Shown piece by piece: positions 37,833 through 48,960 of a stretch of 64,000 nt of DNA. Positions within the stretch are counted from its first letter, which is position 1. Each line of letters begins with the position of its first letter. Location of the stretch: the NCBI GenBank assembly GCA_030737835.1, contig CM060857.1, positions 10,991,030 through 11,055,029 of the forward strand, read 5' to 3'. Below the pieces are notes generated by a model. The model had not been told where the DNA came from. It ran no database searches and saw only the letters and a list, made by a program, of their open reading frames with translations. Position numbers and translations under genes: made by a program. Source of the stretch: Acorus gramineus (Eukaryota > Streptophyta > Magnoliopsida > Acorales > Acoraceae).

Positions 37833-38714
37833 GGGCACGGCTATCCCCACCGAGGGTTTTTCTTACCCCACCAATCGAAAAAAAAAATCGGTGTTTTATC
37901 TTTTCCCACCGATCCGGCCAGGTCGACCAGATTTGGTCGCCACTTCAGGTTTTGGACGACCAGACTTGGTCGCCATTTCAGATTTTGGGCGACCGGACTT
38001 GGTCGTCATTTCAGGTTTCGGACGACCGAATTTGGTCGAACAGGATTTGTAATAAAGTTTATAATTTTTTTCTTGGAAACATAATTCCATGACGTATATC
38101 TTCCTTGAATCCTTCATACCACTTCAAGTCTGAGTTGTAATGTAAGGAGAATAAATTATTATTCTTAAATGTAGAATATAAGAACAATTTTTTTTACATA
38201 AGTGACGGACTCATTTTCAAAAATCAAATATATAATGTGTTTGGATCAACTGATAGGTTTTTTTTGTTTTCAAACCAAGAATCCTCTTAACTACGAATTC
38301 ACACGAAGCTTAAAAATGATATATATTTGTCTAATAAGATATTTTTCTATAAAAATTTGAATTAATTGAAAGTATACCTACTTACATTTTTTTCGGCCCC
38401 TTAGCTGTTGTTTGGATAAAAGAATAAATGTAGAATATGATGGATAAACCCAAAAATTTATTTGTTTACAAAAAATAGGTAGATATAGTTTTGAACCCTG
38501 TTCGACCAATTACAGTCGCCCAAAGCCTGAAATTGCGACCAATTACTGTCGCCCAAAACCTGAAATGGCGACCAAGTCCGGTCGTCCAAAATCTGAAATG
38601 GCGACCAATTTCGGTCGATCTGGATTGGTGGGAACAGCCAAACACCGTTTTTTTTTTTTTTTTTTTTTTTGATTGGTGGGGTAAGAAAAACGATGGGTGG
38701 GGATAGACGGGCCC
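37833..38714. mobile_element. Mutator-like foldback element with repeat-bearing arms
   Basis: The 882-bp element is flanked by a perfect 9-bp duplication, GAACATAAA (37824-37832 and 38715-38723), the hallmark of Mutator-like elements. Its ends form long inverted repeats of about 200 bp, starting GGGCACGGCTATCCCCACC and, from the other end, GGGCCCGTCTATCCCCACC. Each arm contains three to four tandem copies of a 33-bp unit with the core GGTCGCCATTTCAG plus TTTTGG (about 37917-38035 and 38503-38625). There is no transposase, so it is non-autonomous. It sits between the convergent MED16 and EB1C genes. Confidence 0.85.
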
Positions 38715-38723
38715 GAACATAAA

Positions 38724-39443
38724 TCCTAGGACCATTTTTTCAGTAATCCTGAGACTTTGTTGTAGTCATAGTGGCATCAATAATCAATTATAGTAATGCT
38801 GATATGCTAAAGCAATCAACATTCTCTGCAACAAAAATCTGTGGGAAAGTGAATTTTTCCCATGAACTAGTGATTGTCAGCATTCAGGGTTTCCCAGCTC
38901 CAATTTTAGGGTTCCTCATCACCAAACAATATTGTGGGATCATAACCATTCTAACAATCTAACCTGCAGATTCAGCACACACTAAATGGTCTGACCTTGT
39001 CTCTATGGAATAAAGAGACCCAATAACCATGAAAAAAAAACGGATGAACTGATAAAACCTTTCTTACAGTCTTTATATATACCATTTTGCAGGCTTATCT
39101 CATATCAGTTGTACACATACAGAGAACAGGGGGGTAGACTGAATAGGAAAAGTCCACCTCTGTGATGTTCAAACTATCTACATTCTGCAAATCTGTAATT
39201 AAACCTAAAGAATCCTGGTGGGAAGAGAGGCATTCAAAACAGGCGGTTTAAAATGTCACCAACGCGATCAAACACTATCAAGGGTTTGTAACTTGTAAGG
39301 CCCATTTCACAATTCACCACCTAGGAGTACCAGGCAAAACATTGGGTAAGTAAGGTGTATCCAATGGAAGATGAAGGAAATTGTGGATTCACAGACCTCG
39401 GAGAACTATGCGTCACTGTTTCCAACGAGAGTAGTGCAATAAC
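38724..39443. other. EB1C 3' flank
   Basis: This is non-coding sequence downstream of the EB1C stop on the minus strand and should include its 3' UTR. No further feature was recognised. Confidence 0.4.
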
Positions 39444-41852
39444 TCACGAGTGGGAACTCACGAGTGGGGAATCACTGTGATGGACATCTGAGATGTCAGA
39501 GAGCCTCTGCCTTGGAGACAATGTAGAATTGGCAGCCATGTCAACCTCAAGTGTTGAAATGTTCTTTCTCTTTTGTGATTCTACCTTTGGTCTTTCCTCC
39601 TCCAGTGACTCCAAAATAGGGCTCAGGCCGATGGCTTGTTGATCGGGTTGCTGGGATATAATAGCCTGAGCTTCTGCCATCACAGATGGATTGTCATTTG
39701 CAGCATACAGTATCCTCTGAATGGCGGCAACGATCTGCAAAGAGCGATATGTCACAGACATGCAATTCAGTATTAGTCGTTTTTCACAAGTTATATTAAG
39801 ACGCCCACAGAATATCCTTACAGGCAAGTGCTCCATCTGGGGGGACTGACACAAAATTTCTATATCTCTTAATTTAGCAAAGTAGAAGTCCCTCTCCTTC
39901 TCCAGACTGTCCACAAAAAGCTTCAGCTCTGTGATCTGCATTGGTTTCACAATAAGTCTTTCTATGCTCTCAAAATTATGACATTTTAATATATTTGTAC
40001 CTGCTCATCATAAACTGCATCTTTGCCGGAAGCAGGTTTCGCAGGTTTTGATGGCGCATTTGCAAGTTGCTCATTTTTTTGGGCGTGTGTAGAAGAGTGG
40101 GTTTTCGAGGAAGTAGAAGTTTTGGCAACACCTTGTGTTGCTGCAGCTCTCTTATTAACTTCCTTCCCTCCTTTACAAGTGCCTCTCCTTTCCAGTGGAT
40201 TGTAACTGCAGTTGACATGAATGAGCTTTCATAAGCTTCACATTCATCTATTTCGAATAGAATCATAATTACTTGTTTCTGCCATTTGTGACAATCAATT
40301 CTTTTACAAAATATTCCTAATAAAACTAAACGTGTTCCCATGTTGTTCCATGTAGATCCTGTAGGTCCATGCCGGAGGAGGTAATGAAATTGTGAAGACA
40401 GCAAACAAGCATATAGTCTAACAAAACAAGTTTTCTTGAAAATTAGTGAGACATGGAGTCAAGTAAGTCACAATACATATAATTCACACAGACTTTATGA
40501 ATACCAAAGACTATAAGTTTGAACTCCATTTACTCGTAAATTGAATCCAAGCGAAATCATCTCCAGTATAATATAGCATTCTAGTCATACGCTAAGAAAG
40601 AAAAGTCCTCATGTCCTACATTACACTCTTGCAAGTGACTAAGTCTCAACAATGAAGAAACACAATATCTAGCTCATACTGACACAACAAAATTGAGTGG
40701 CTACTGCCATAGTCATAATTTATGCAAATGAAAGAGGTCAAACACATAAAAGTTTCAAAGTTTCGTTGTGAATAACCCCAAGAATAAGACACCTGATTCG
40801 TAGTGTTGTTTTCGAAGACAACAACATCCATATTGAGACTTAGCCTTTCCATTTTTGAATTTAGGAGCATGGCAGAATAGATTTCTCATATCTTTTTTCT
40901 TTTTTTCTTTATCTGGAAATGCACCCCAAACATTTTGATTAATATTTATGAAAGATTTACAACCAATTTCTCAAAAAAGGGCACCTAATACATATCTTCA
41001 TGTCCCAGGTAGGGCTTTTGATTCTCCAGTAACTATTCAAAATGATACAATCATACAATGACCAAAAGGTTCAATAGAACTTGATCATAAAAAGGCTAGT
41101 AAGGTATCACAGTTTCACCCTGTCATTGTTTAGAAATAGCATAATAAGTCATATTTTTTAAGAGTTGAAATAGTGAAGTTAGATTCCATCCATAGTGTTA
41201 CAGACCTTCTACATAAACTATAGCTGATTTGAATAACTAATTTTCTAAGCGCTGGGAGCCTGGGACTAGAACCCATGATCTCATAGTTGTAAAATTTGTA
41301 ATCAACCACTGAGCTATGATGAATGACTAGTTGGGAGATGCATAATAGAATAAATGATAATAAGAAAATGATTCCTCCTGCTACCATAAAAAAGAGAGCA
41401 GCGTTTTCTGTTGTGCAAGTTTAATGATGGCTCAACAATTTATTTGGTTTATTTCATGAGAAAGATAAATTTATTCATTAAGATATTTCATGAAACAGGT
41501 GAAAACTCTGAAAAAGCAGTGTAACACAAAATCATTTAAAAGTCACATATTAGACAGGGATCCAATACAGCCTCTTAATCCCAATAAACACAACCGAAAC
41601 AAAACCATAACAAATTTCCCAGTAATATTGGCAGGATTCAACCCTATATTCAAAATTCAGATATACACCATGATTATGGGTGGAAAATTCCAAAAGTGAA
41701 AAAATAACATGGTGAGAACAAAGGAAGGCCGGACATTACTTGTTCTGGAGGCCGCCATTGACGGAATCGCAGTACCTCTTCATCCACTGCATGAACTCTA
41801 AATTGTCGAGCGGCCGTCCCTTTATGAGCTTGTTCACCTCAATATGCTACAT

Positions 41853-41884
<32 letters not shown>

Positions 41885-42762
41885 CCAATACAACCCACCA
41901 CCCAAACAAATTAAGCCTTTTAAAAAAAATAACATAAACAAGAGAAAAATGCATGCTCAAGATCCCGAAGAAAAATAATCTGATTCTCAAAAAAAGCATG
42001 AAAAACCAAAATTGCAGGAAAAGAAATCAAATTCGACCATTCAATCAGAAATAAGTCAAGTTATCAACTCATTCAGATAAACGTTCCAAACGAGTTCGAA
42101 ATGGAGTTCACTTAAAGCTGCTTTTGGATTCCAATAAAATGCTTTAGTTAGATTCCTGAATTCTTATGCGTTTGGAAACAGGCTTGGAGGTTTCTGCAAA
42201 AGCAAAAGCTTCCCAAACCCATTTTCAATATCTAACATGAAATCATAACATAAACAAATAAAACATGCATACTTGGATCCCAAAGAAAAGCACATTATCC
42301 GATTCTCAAAAAAACAATCTGAACAACCAAAATCGAAGCGAAAAGAAACCAAATTCAACGATTCTACATGAAATCAGAGAGAGAGAGAGAGAGACAGACC
42401 TTGGTGATCTTGAGCTTGTTGAAGACGTCCTGAAGGACCTTGTAGTTCTGGATCATCTCGTACTCCGTCTTCGCGTCGAAGTTGACCTTGTGCATCGGGA
42501 CCATCCCCGGATGAACCACGTCCATCAGCTGGCACTGTATCGCCCCCCGCGCCACCTATTTTGTTATCATCGTTGATTGACCAATGTTGGCTGTTCAAGA
42601 TCCAAAAAACAGTGCGAAAAATCAAATTTTTTTTTTGAATTTGGGGAAAACCTCTTCGACTTTGGAGAGGTTGAGTTGGAGAGTGGAGTTGATCCAGGCG
42701 AGAATCTCCGTCCTCCCCACGAAGTACGCCGAATCCATCATCCCTATGTTCGTCGCCGCCAT
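39444..42762 (-). CDS. EB1C: Microtubule plus-end binding protein EB1C
   Basis: Member of the EB1/RP family that tracks growing microtubule ends. The plant EB1C type is nuclear in interphase and acts at the spindle and phragmoplast. Minus-strand exons in order: 42652-42762, 42400-42555, 41740-41846, 40001-40205, 39822-39935, 39444-39734. They give 327 aa, against 329 in Arabidopsis EB1C. The calponin-homology domain covers about 1-115 ([48 protein letters not shown]). A basic Ser/Thr/Lys linker follows. The EBH coiled coil is at about 194-245 ([20 protein letters not shown]). The tail has SQKRKNIS and LSPRQRLSD and lacks the acidic EEY-type end, which separates EB1C from EB1A/B. A CT repeat (42769-42790) lies just upstream of the ATG. 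Confidence 0.95.
41130..41370 (-). repeat. tRNA-derived SINE or tRNA-like relic in an EB1C intron
   Basis: On the minus strand a box A match TAGCTCAGTGG is followed about 32 bp later by a box B match GGTTCTAGTCC (about 41257-41320). This is the internal Pol III promoter layout of tRNAs and tRNA-derived SINEs. The sequence does not fold as an intact tRNA with paired acceptor ends as far as I can see. Element ends and target duplications were not found. Confidence 0.45.
41849..41881. repeat. CA dinucleotide microsatellite
   Basis: About 15 to 16 CA units lie directly beside the acceptor of EB1C exon 3, which starts at 41846 on the minus strand. On the sense strand this gives a GT-rich tract just upstream of the intron's TAG. 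A second, interrupted CA run lies at about 51332-51358. Confidence 0.85.
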
Positions 42763-42985
42763 TTGTGACTCTCTCTCTCTCTCTGTCTCTCTATGATTTT
42801 TAGGGTTTCGAAATTTGAGATTTATTGGGGAGAAGGAGATGTGGAAACTATGGTATCGAAAAAGGAAAGTGAAACGGTCCAGAGGCGGGAGATCCTTAAC
42901 TTTTTTAATTCAAAATTTATGGGCCTGAATGGGCTTCCGGACAATGCTTCTGCTGACCCAATTTAGGCCCACCCTAACACAATTA
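42763..42985 (-). promoter_or_regulatory. EB1C leader and promoter with telo-box
   Basis: Reading from the ATG outwards there is a CT/GA repeat at 42769-42790 and a telo-box AAACCCTA on the minus strand (42801-42808). Telo-boxes are frequent near starts of genes active in dividing cells, which fits a spindle protein. No TATA box was assigned. Confidence 0.45.
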
Positions 42986-42986
42986 C

Positions 42987-44918
42987 TCCCGTTTGGATTG
43001 AGGAATTGAGTTATTCCGGATAGCAATTCTACCATCCCCCCCTGTTTGGGATGTGACATAGGGTTATTCGCCCTTAAATAACAATCCATACTGAATAGGT
43101 AAATTTTTGTTTGGTTGTCTTTTCTGTTATTCTTATTCCTCCCGTTTGGAAAGTAGAATTGTTTTATTCAGCCCTGATAGTTATACTGGAATAGATAACA
43201 GTGTTTGACAGAATAACGCTATCCGTGTTTGGTTGTATTTTTTGTTATTCTTATTGAGAAACGTAAAATTCAAATTTTTGGTATTTGGTTAACCCAGAAA
43301 ACTGTTGATAAATGGTTGATAAGGGATGGATAACGAGTTATTATTTTCAAAATGTCAACTTTACCCCTGAAATATAAGTTATTGTTTGGTATAGTTCACA
43401 GATATATATCAATCCATGATGAATTTATTTAAATCTGAACCGTCCATCTTATGTAATATTTTATGGTGGACCTTTAAATATTTTTTACAACTACTCTATG
43501 TATGCTTAGTATTTTATGGTTGACTTTCACACATGTATTATTAATAGGAGAATGAAAATCTAAAACAAGTAAACAAACAAAATGATTCAAGACCAAGGAC
43601 CCACTTAATTAAAAAAAGTAAAACCAAATATTCTGATAGTGGGTAGAAAAAGAAAAGAAGTTTTTTGAGGCAAAGAAAACTAGGATGAAAGCTAATAACC
43701 ATCAGTGAGCCAAAGACACCAATATCTATCTACTTACACATATAATCCACTTTCTAATTATCCCCGATAAAACAAAAACATGAATCCTCAATAATCATCT
43801 TTGTTAGTATGAGCAATTAAGAAAAACAAATTGAATTCCATGTGAATAAAAAATTTCAAATCACTTTCCATAATTAATCTAACACATTTTATATCCATCA
43901 ATATATGATAAAAAAACACCAGAAATTCAAAACCTACAAATGAAAATACATGAAGAACAATAATAATTATGAACTTGCACAACGGTGGATCCCCGGCTGT
44001 AATCAAGGATGGACCAAAAATAGGAGTGATTATGGACTCATAGAAACTAAATCAGCATTGATTTGAAAAAGAAGAAAACCACAACAACTAAATACTTTTC
44101 AACAACTATTTCATGGATCCAAAAATCAGACCAGAAGATCAAATATGAGATCCAAGACACCCTAGCTACCCCTTTGGTTTGTTCTTCTATGCCACCGGAT
44201 GGTCGTCGCTGGATAGTTCGAGCCGTTCCGATTCAACTCCGTCAATGAGAGGGCGACCTCCACCGTCGTCAACCTGGAGACCTCCTGATCCCATGCTATG
44301 ACCTGGAGACCTCCGCCCCCTTCGTCTTCTCTCGCGCCGACGCTGCCCAGTCCCCGAGCTTCTACTTCGACCCTTGGTGGGTCTGTCGCGCAGTGTCAGC
44401 CCCATCCAGTTCGAGCCTTTTCGGTTCAACTCCATCAACGGGAGGACGACCTGCATCGTCATCGACGGCGGTCTCGTGATGAAGAGACGAGGTGAGGGAG
44501 ATGAAGTTGATGGGACGATGGATGTACACGTGGAAGCAGATGCAAATAAGAAGAGGGGATTTCAGACGATCAGAATTAAGTCGATTTTTTTTTGTATTTT
44601 GGACGGTTGTGATGGATTCAGAGTGGACTGATCCACTGATCAAATGGTGGTTAATAAAGATAGGTGTATCATTGGAGTTTGTTAAAGTAAGTGAGAGAAT
44701 ATTTTTGTAATGATGGTGAGGGGTATTTTTATTCTCAGAAATAGATAAGCCCTTATAAGCTATTCTCACTTTTTAGTGGAATTGTTATCAGGTCCTATCC
44801 TAACTTATCCATGCATAGCTATCAAGGTTTATCCGCACCAAACAAACAACGAATAAGGGCTATTCTGCTGTTATTGATCCTTATTCTCTGTTTATGTTAG
44901 TTCCCAAACGGGGGGATT
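42987..44918. mobile_element. Large MITE-family element carrying a GC-rich captured fragment
   Basis: The left edge has CCCGTTTGGATTGAGG and the right edge CCCAAACGGGG. The right half shares the strings CTTATCC, TTATCCATGCATAGCTATCA and ACCAAACAAAC with the neighbouring element at 44919-45340. Inside the left end are two further copies of CCGTTTGGAAAG-type ends, so it has suffered nested insertions. The interior at about 44158-44570 is much more GC-rich than its surroundings. No transposase is visible. The target duplication is not resolved because the elements abut. Confidence 0.5.
44158..44570 (+). pseudogene. GC-rich captured gene fragment with an internal duplication
   Basis: The segment differs sharply in base composition from the AT-rich element that holds it. 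Two copies of a roughly 60-bp stretch occur: one near 44216 and one near 44407, both beginning GTTCGAGCC. In one frame the second reads FEPFRFNSINGRTTCIVIDG and the first reads a similar FEPFRFNSVNERATSTVV. The two are broken by stops and lie in a non-coding setting. I do not recognise the parent gene. Low-complexity chance similarity is possible but unlikely given the shared positions. Confidence 0.4.
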
Positions 44919-45755
44919 GGGAAACGTAAAATTGATCTTTTTGTTGTTTGGTTCACCTTGGATAAAGTAAGGATAAGTGGTAGATAAGAGATGGATAAAA
45001 GTTTATGACTTTTTAAATGACAACTATACCCCTGCATAAATTATTTGTGTTTGGGAATAAATATGAGAGATGTGTGTGTGATATGATAGATGTGACAGTT
45101 TTTGGAATGTGTGCAAAGAGTGTTAGGTTAGATAAAAATTTTAAAATGAGTATTTTTATCCATTGGCATAGAAAAGCCCTGATAAGCAATTCCACCATTT
45201 TCTTAGAATAATTATCAGGCCTTATCCTAGCTTATCCAGGCATAGCTATCAAAGTTTATTCTTGTCAAACAAACAGCTGTTTGGGGGTTATTTTACTGAA
45301 TTCTCCCCTATCCATTGTTTATCCTCCACCCCAAACGGGGGGTACATGAATAAGAGATTTTCTGTTTGGTTGTGTTTTTTTTATTCTCATTGGAAAACGT
45401 AAGAATAAATGTTAAGTTGTTTGGTTGATGAAGAATAAAATATAAATAAGTTGTGAAAAGTTGATTTGACATGTAAACCCTATTAATGTATAAGAGGTGT
45501 TGATATGTGATTTGATATAATGAGATGTGTTTTTTTTTTTTTGTAGGTGGGCCCCACTTATCCATGGGAATAGATAAACTGAGTATAGCTTATCCTAGGG
45601 GTTACTTAGAATTGTTATACTCTCTTATACTCGTTTAAACTGGCTTAGTAATACCAAGTTATACTCTGCAAACAAACAGTTATTTTTCCTATCCATTCTT
45701 ATACCACCCTTATACCCCCCTTATGCTCCCTTAACCCGTGATCCAAACGAGGGGT
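44919..45755. mobile_element. Two further MITEs of the AAACGGGGG-ended family in a row
   Basis: The first runs from about 44919 to 45340, ending CCCCAAACGGGG, and the second from about 45341 to 45755, ending ATCCAAACGAGGGG. They share TTGTTTGGTT, GAAAACGTAA-like and ACAAACAG segments with one another and resemble the 1.47-2.19 and 22.4 kb elements in reverse. They are non-coding. Edges are approximate because the elements share or abut ends. Confidence 0.5.
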
Positions 45756-46089
45756 TAAGTTATAAGTACTTTTCTCAGTCTCAATTTCAATCCGCACATG
45801 TTATGATTTTTGTTTAAAATTGTATATCTCGTATAATGATGCATATGCTTTTATAATAATTGAAATATGTACTTTAAATTACATGGATTCATTTATATAA
45901 ATATGAAAATTCCTTGCAAGGTATTTATTTTGTTGATGTGTGTGTGATGCTAATATGGTACATGGGAGTGGAATTGGGACTAGAAAAAAGTTTGTGTAAA
46001 ATCATCATTCTTGTTGCACGTACATACCTAACAGATTAGATACCGATCAGATAACTTAAATAACTTAAAATTCATGGCCTATCCTAAAT
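45756..46089. other. AT-rich spacer
   Basis: No gene or clear element end was seen. Its last 8 bp (46082-46089, TCCTAAAT) are the target duplication of the following hAT element. Confidence 0.5.
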
Positions 46090-47345
46090 CAGGGCCGGCC
46101 TTAAGATTCATCAAACTAAAATGGGCCCTAGGCGAATTTATAAAATGGGTCCCAAATAATATATATGAAAAAAATATAATGAGTAACAACACAATTAATC
46201 TTCAAAATAAATAAATAAAAACAAAACACAACAAAAATCGAACTACGAAGAAGAACTATTATTTAAGTTTTCATTTTTAACTAACAAAAACAAACTCCTT
46301 AATATGTGGGATCTGCTAATGAAAAGATTACATTACTTGTAAATTCAAATGTAAAACTAAATTCCTATATAATTGAAAATTTTAAATGAGTTATGAAAAA
46401 TTAAAAAAATGATAAAAAGAAATAAATGGATGATTTTTTAAACAAAATAACTTAAAAACTCCAAATATAAAAATAATTAAACCAAATTATAATTTAAAAA
46501 TTGAAGATATAAAATATTACAATAATGATTCTTGTGCCCCAATTGGTAGACCCCATACTAAGCCCCATGAGGTGGCAAGTGTGAATTTTCTATATTACCC
46601 CTCACAATCAAGCTCTTCATTGATTTCCGTAAATGAAGATTCCATAACCGGTCCGATAATTATGGGGTTAGTTACGATTTGGAAATCCCTTCTCTCTCAC
46701 AACGAGTTTTTTTATTTTTCTGATTATTCTCTCGTAACAAAAACAAAAATCAAACATCAAATTCATATATGATCGGCGGAGAAGAGAAGACAAAAAGGAA
46801 ACTCGTCTTTGTTTTTGTGCGATCTGTTTGTGGTGCAAACATTCAGGTTAGGTCAATCGGAACCCCCAAAAATTGACGATTTAGACTTTTTAGATCCAGT
46901 TTTATTTGTGAAAATAAAAACAAGCATCGTAATTTTTTTTTATTTTGATCGGTTGAGACTATAAGTTTTTTACACGGTTGTGGTGGAAACAATGGCGATC
47001 CATTCATGTTAGACTGTTTTAGATCTGAATAATTCACATTGATCTGATTTTTTAACTGTTCTTTACATTTATTTTAGATCTAGATTTAATGGTGGAAGTG
47101 AAAACAAACATCGAAATCATTTTTTTTTTCAGTTGGATCTGTGGAGGTTATTTGAATTGCACGGTTCATTTCCAGATACACGTGTATCTTGATTTTATTT
47201 TCAAGCACAATTTGAAGTTTGACATTTTATTTCTCCATGGAATTGATTAATGTTTATCTGATTCATATTTAATTGCTAATTGTCATATATATATATATAT
47301 ATATAAAGGCTTCAAAGACTTTTTTTAAAGTATATGTACTGCTAA

Positions 47346-48165
47346 TTAACTTGTTTGGTAATTCAAAATCCACATGGTTTTTGTTTGGTTTTAAGATACA
47401 GCACTGTATCTTAAAATGAATTTTTGACATTTTGTTTCTATGGAATTGATTAATGTGTACTTGATCAATATTTAATTGCTAATTGTCATATACGTATATA
47501 CATATAAAGGTTTGAAGGACTTTATTTGAAAATATGTACTGCTAAATAACATGTCTGGTAATTCAAAATCCATATGGTTTGTATTGGTTTTAAGATACAA
47601 CACTGTATCTTAATTTTAATTTTATAACATGTGACTTCTTTTCTATTTTTCAACAGGCAGTGAGGAGGATTATATGGATGACACATTTGAAGAATCAAAT
47701 TATTTGGAAGACATCTACGATTCATGTGAAATGGAAACCAGTTTACCAAAGGAATTAACATGTTTGGTAATTCAAAATCCACATGATTTTTGTTTGGTTT
47801 TAAGATACAGCACTGTATCTTAAAATGAATTTTTGACATTTTATTTCTATGGAATTGATTAATGTGTACTTGATCAATATTTAATTGCTAATTGTCATAT
47901 ACGTATATACATATAAAGGTTTGAAGGATTTTATTTGAAAATATGTACTGCTAAATAACATGTCCGGTAATTCAAAATCCATATGGTTTGTATTGGTTTT
48001 AAGATACAGCACTGTATCTTAATTTTAATTTTATAACATGTGACTTCTTTTCTATTTTTCAACAGGCAGTGAGGAGGATTATATGGATGACACATTTGAA
48101 GAATCAAATTATTTGGAAGACATCTACGATTCATGTGAAATGGAAACCAGTTTACCAAAGGAAGT
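47346..48165 (+). repeat. 410-bp tandem duplication containing an exon-like block
   Basis: Two nearly identical units, 47346-47755 and 47756-48165, follow one another with a period of 410 bp. Each ends with a plausible splice acceptor (TTTTTCAACAG) and an open block, at 47657 and 48067, that reads GSEEDYMDDTFEESNYLEDI and then YDSCEMETSLPKE. In the second copy the frame continues as VIDLADQQNVDEIVACAEQ. The block is acidic and I do not recognise it. It could be an exon of a captured host gene or of the nested element's own gene. Confidence 0.75.
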
Positions 48166-48295
48166 GATTGATTTGGCTGATCAGCAAAATGTGGACGAGA
48201 TAGTAGCATGTGCAGAACAAATTTTTTTACCATTTGTATTATTTAACAAATACAGTTATATTTTTCAGATACACCAAATGGATTTAAATTAAAAT

Positions 48296-48960
48296 TAAAT
48301 TTTTTTTAAGATACATAAATCTTAATGTGTGATAATAAACCATTGCACAGTACCATGATTTTCAGATACAAGTATCTGATATTACAGGTTAATTGCATCA
48401 TTGGATGCAGAATATGAATGGTGTGCACAGGAAAACATAAAACATTTATAGAATGTCAAATTTGTGATTTCCCAAATCAAGATACACTGTCGAATTTCAG
48501 ATACACAGTATTAACGGAAGAAATTCAGATGCACGGAAGGAATTTTTTTTTTAAGATACATAAATTTTTAATGTGTGATAATAAACCATTGCACAGTACC
48601 ATGATTTTCAGATACAAGTATCTGATATTACAGGCTAATTGCATCATTCAAAGCAGAATATGAATGGTGTGCACAGGAAAACATAAAACATTTGTGATTT
48701 CCCAAATCAAGATACACTGTCGAATTTCAGATACACAGTATTAACAGAAGAAATTCAGATGCACAGAAGGGAAAATTCAACAACTGAGACAGTTTCTTGA
48801 TTGGATTCCACATTTGCAAGAAGTGCAAAAAATTAATCTAGATACACTGCCGAATTTCAGATACATGGTATTAACGGAAGAAATTCAGATGCACGGAAGG
48901 AAAAATTTCACAACTGAGACAGTTTCTTGATTGGATTCCACATTTGCAAGAAGTGCAAAA
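48296..48960 (+). repeat. Further direct duplications inside the hAT element
   Basis: A segment of about 150 bp (near 48300-48450) recurs about 245 bp later (near 48545-48700), including GTGTGATAATAAACCATTGC. Another of about 50 bp, CAACTGAGACAGTTTCTTGA onward, recurs at 48780 and 48911. Most copies contain AGATAC motifs. Confidence 0.7.
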
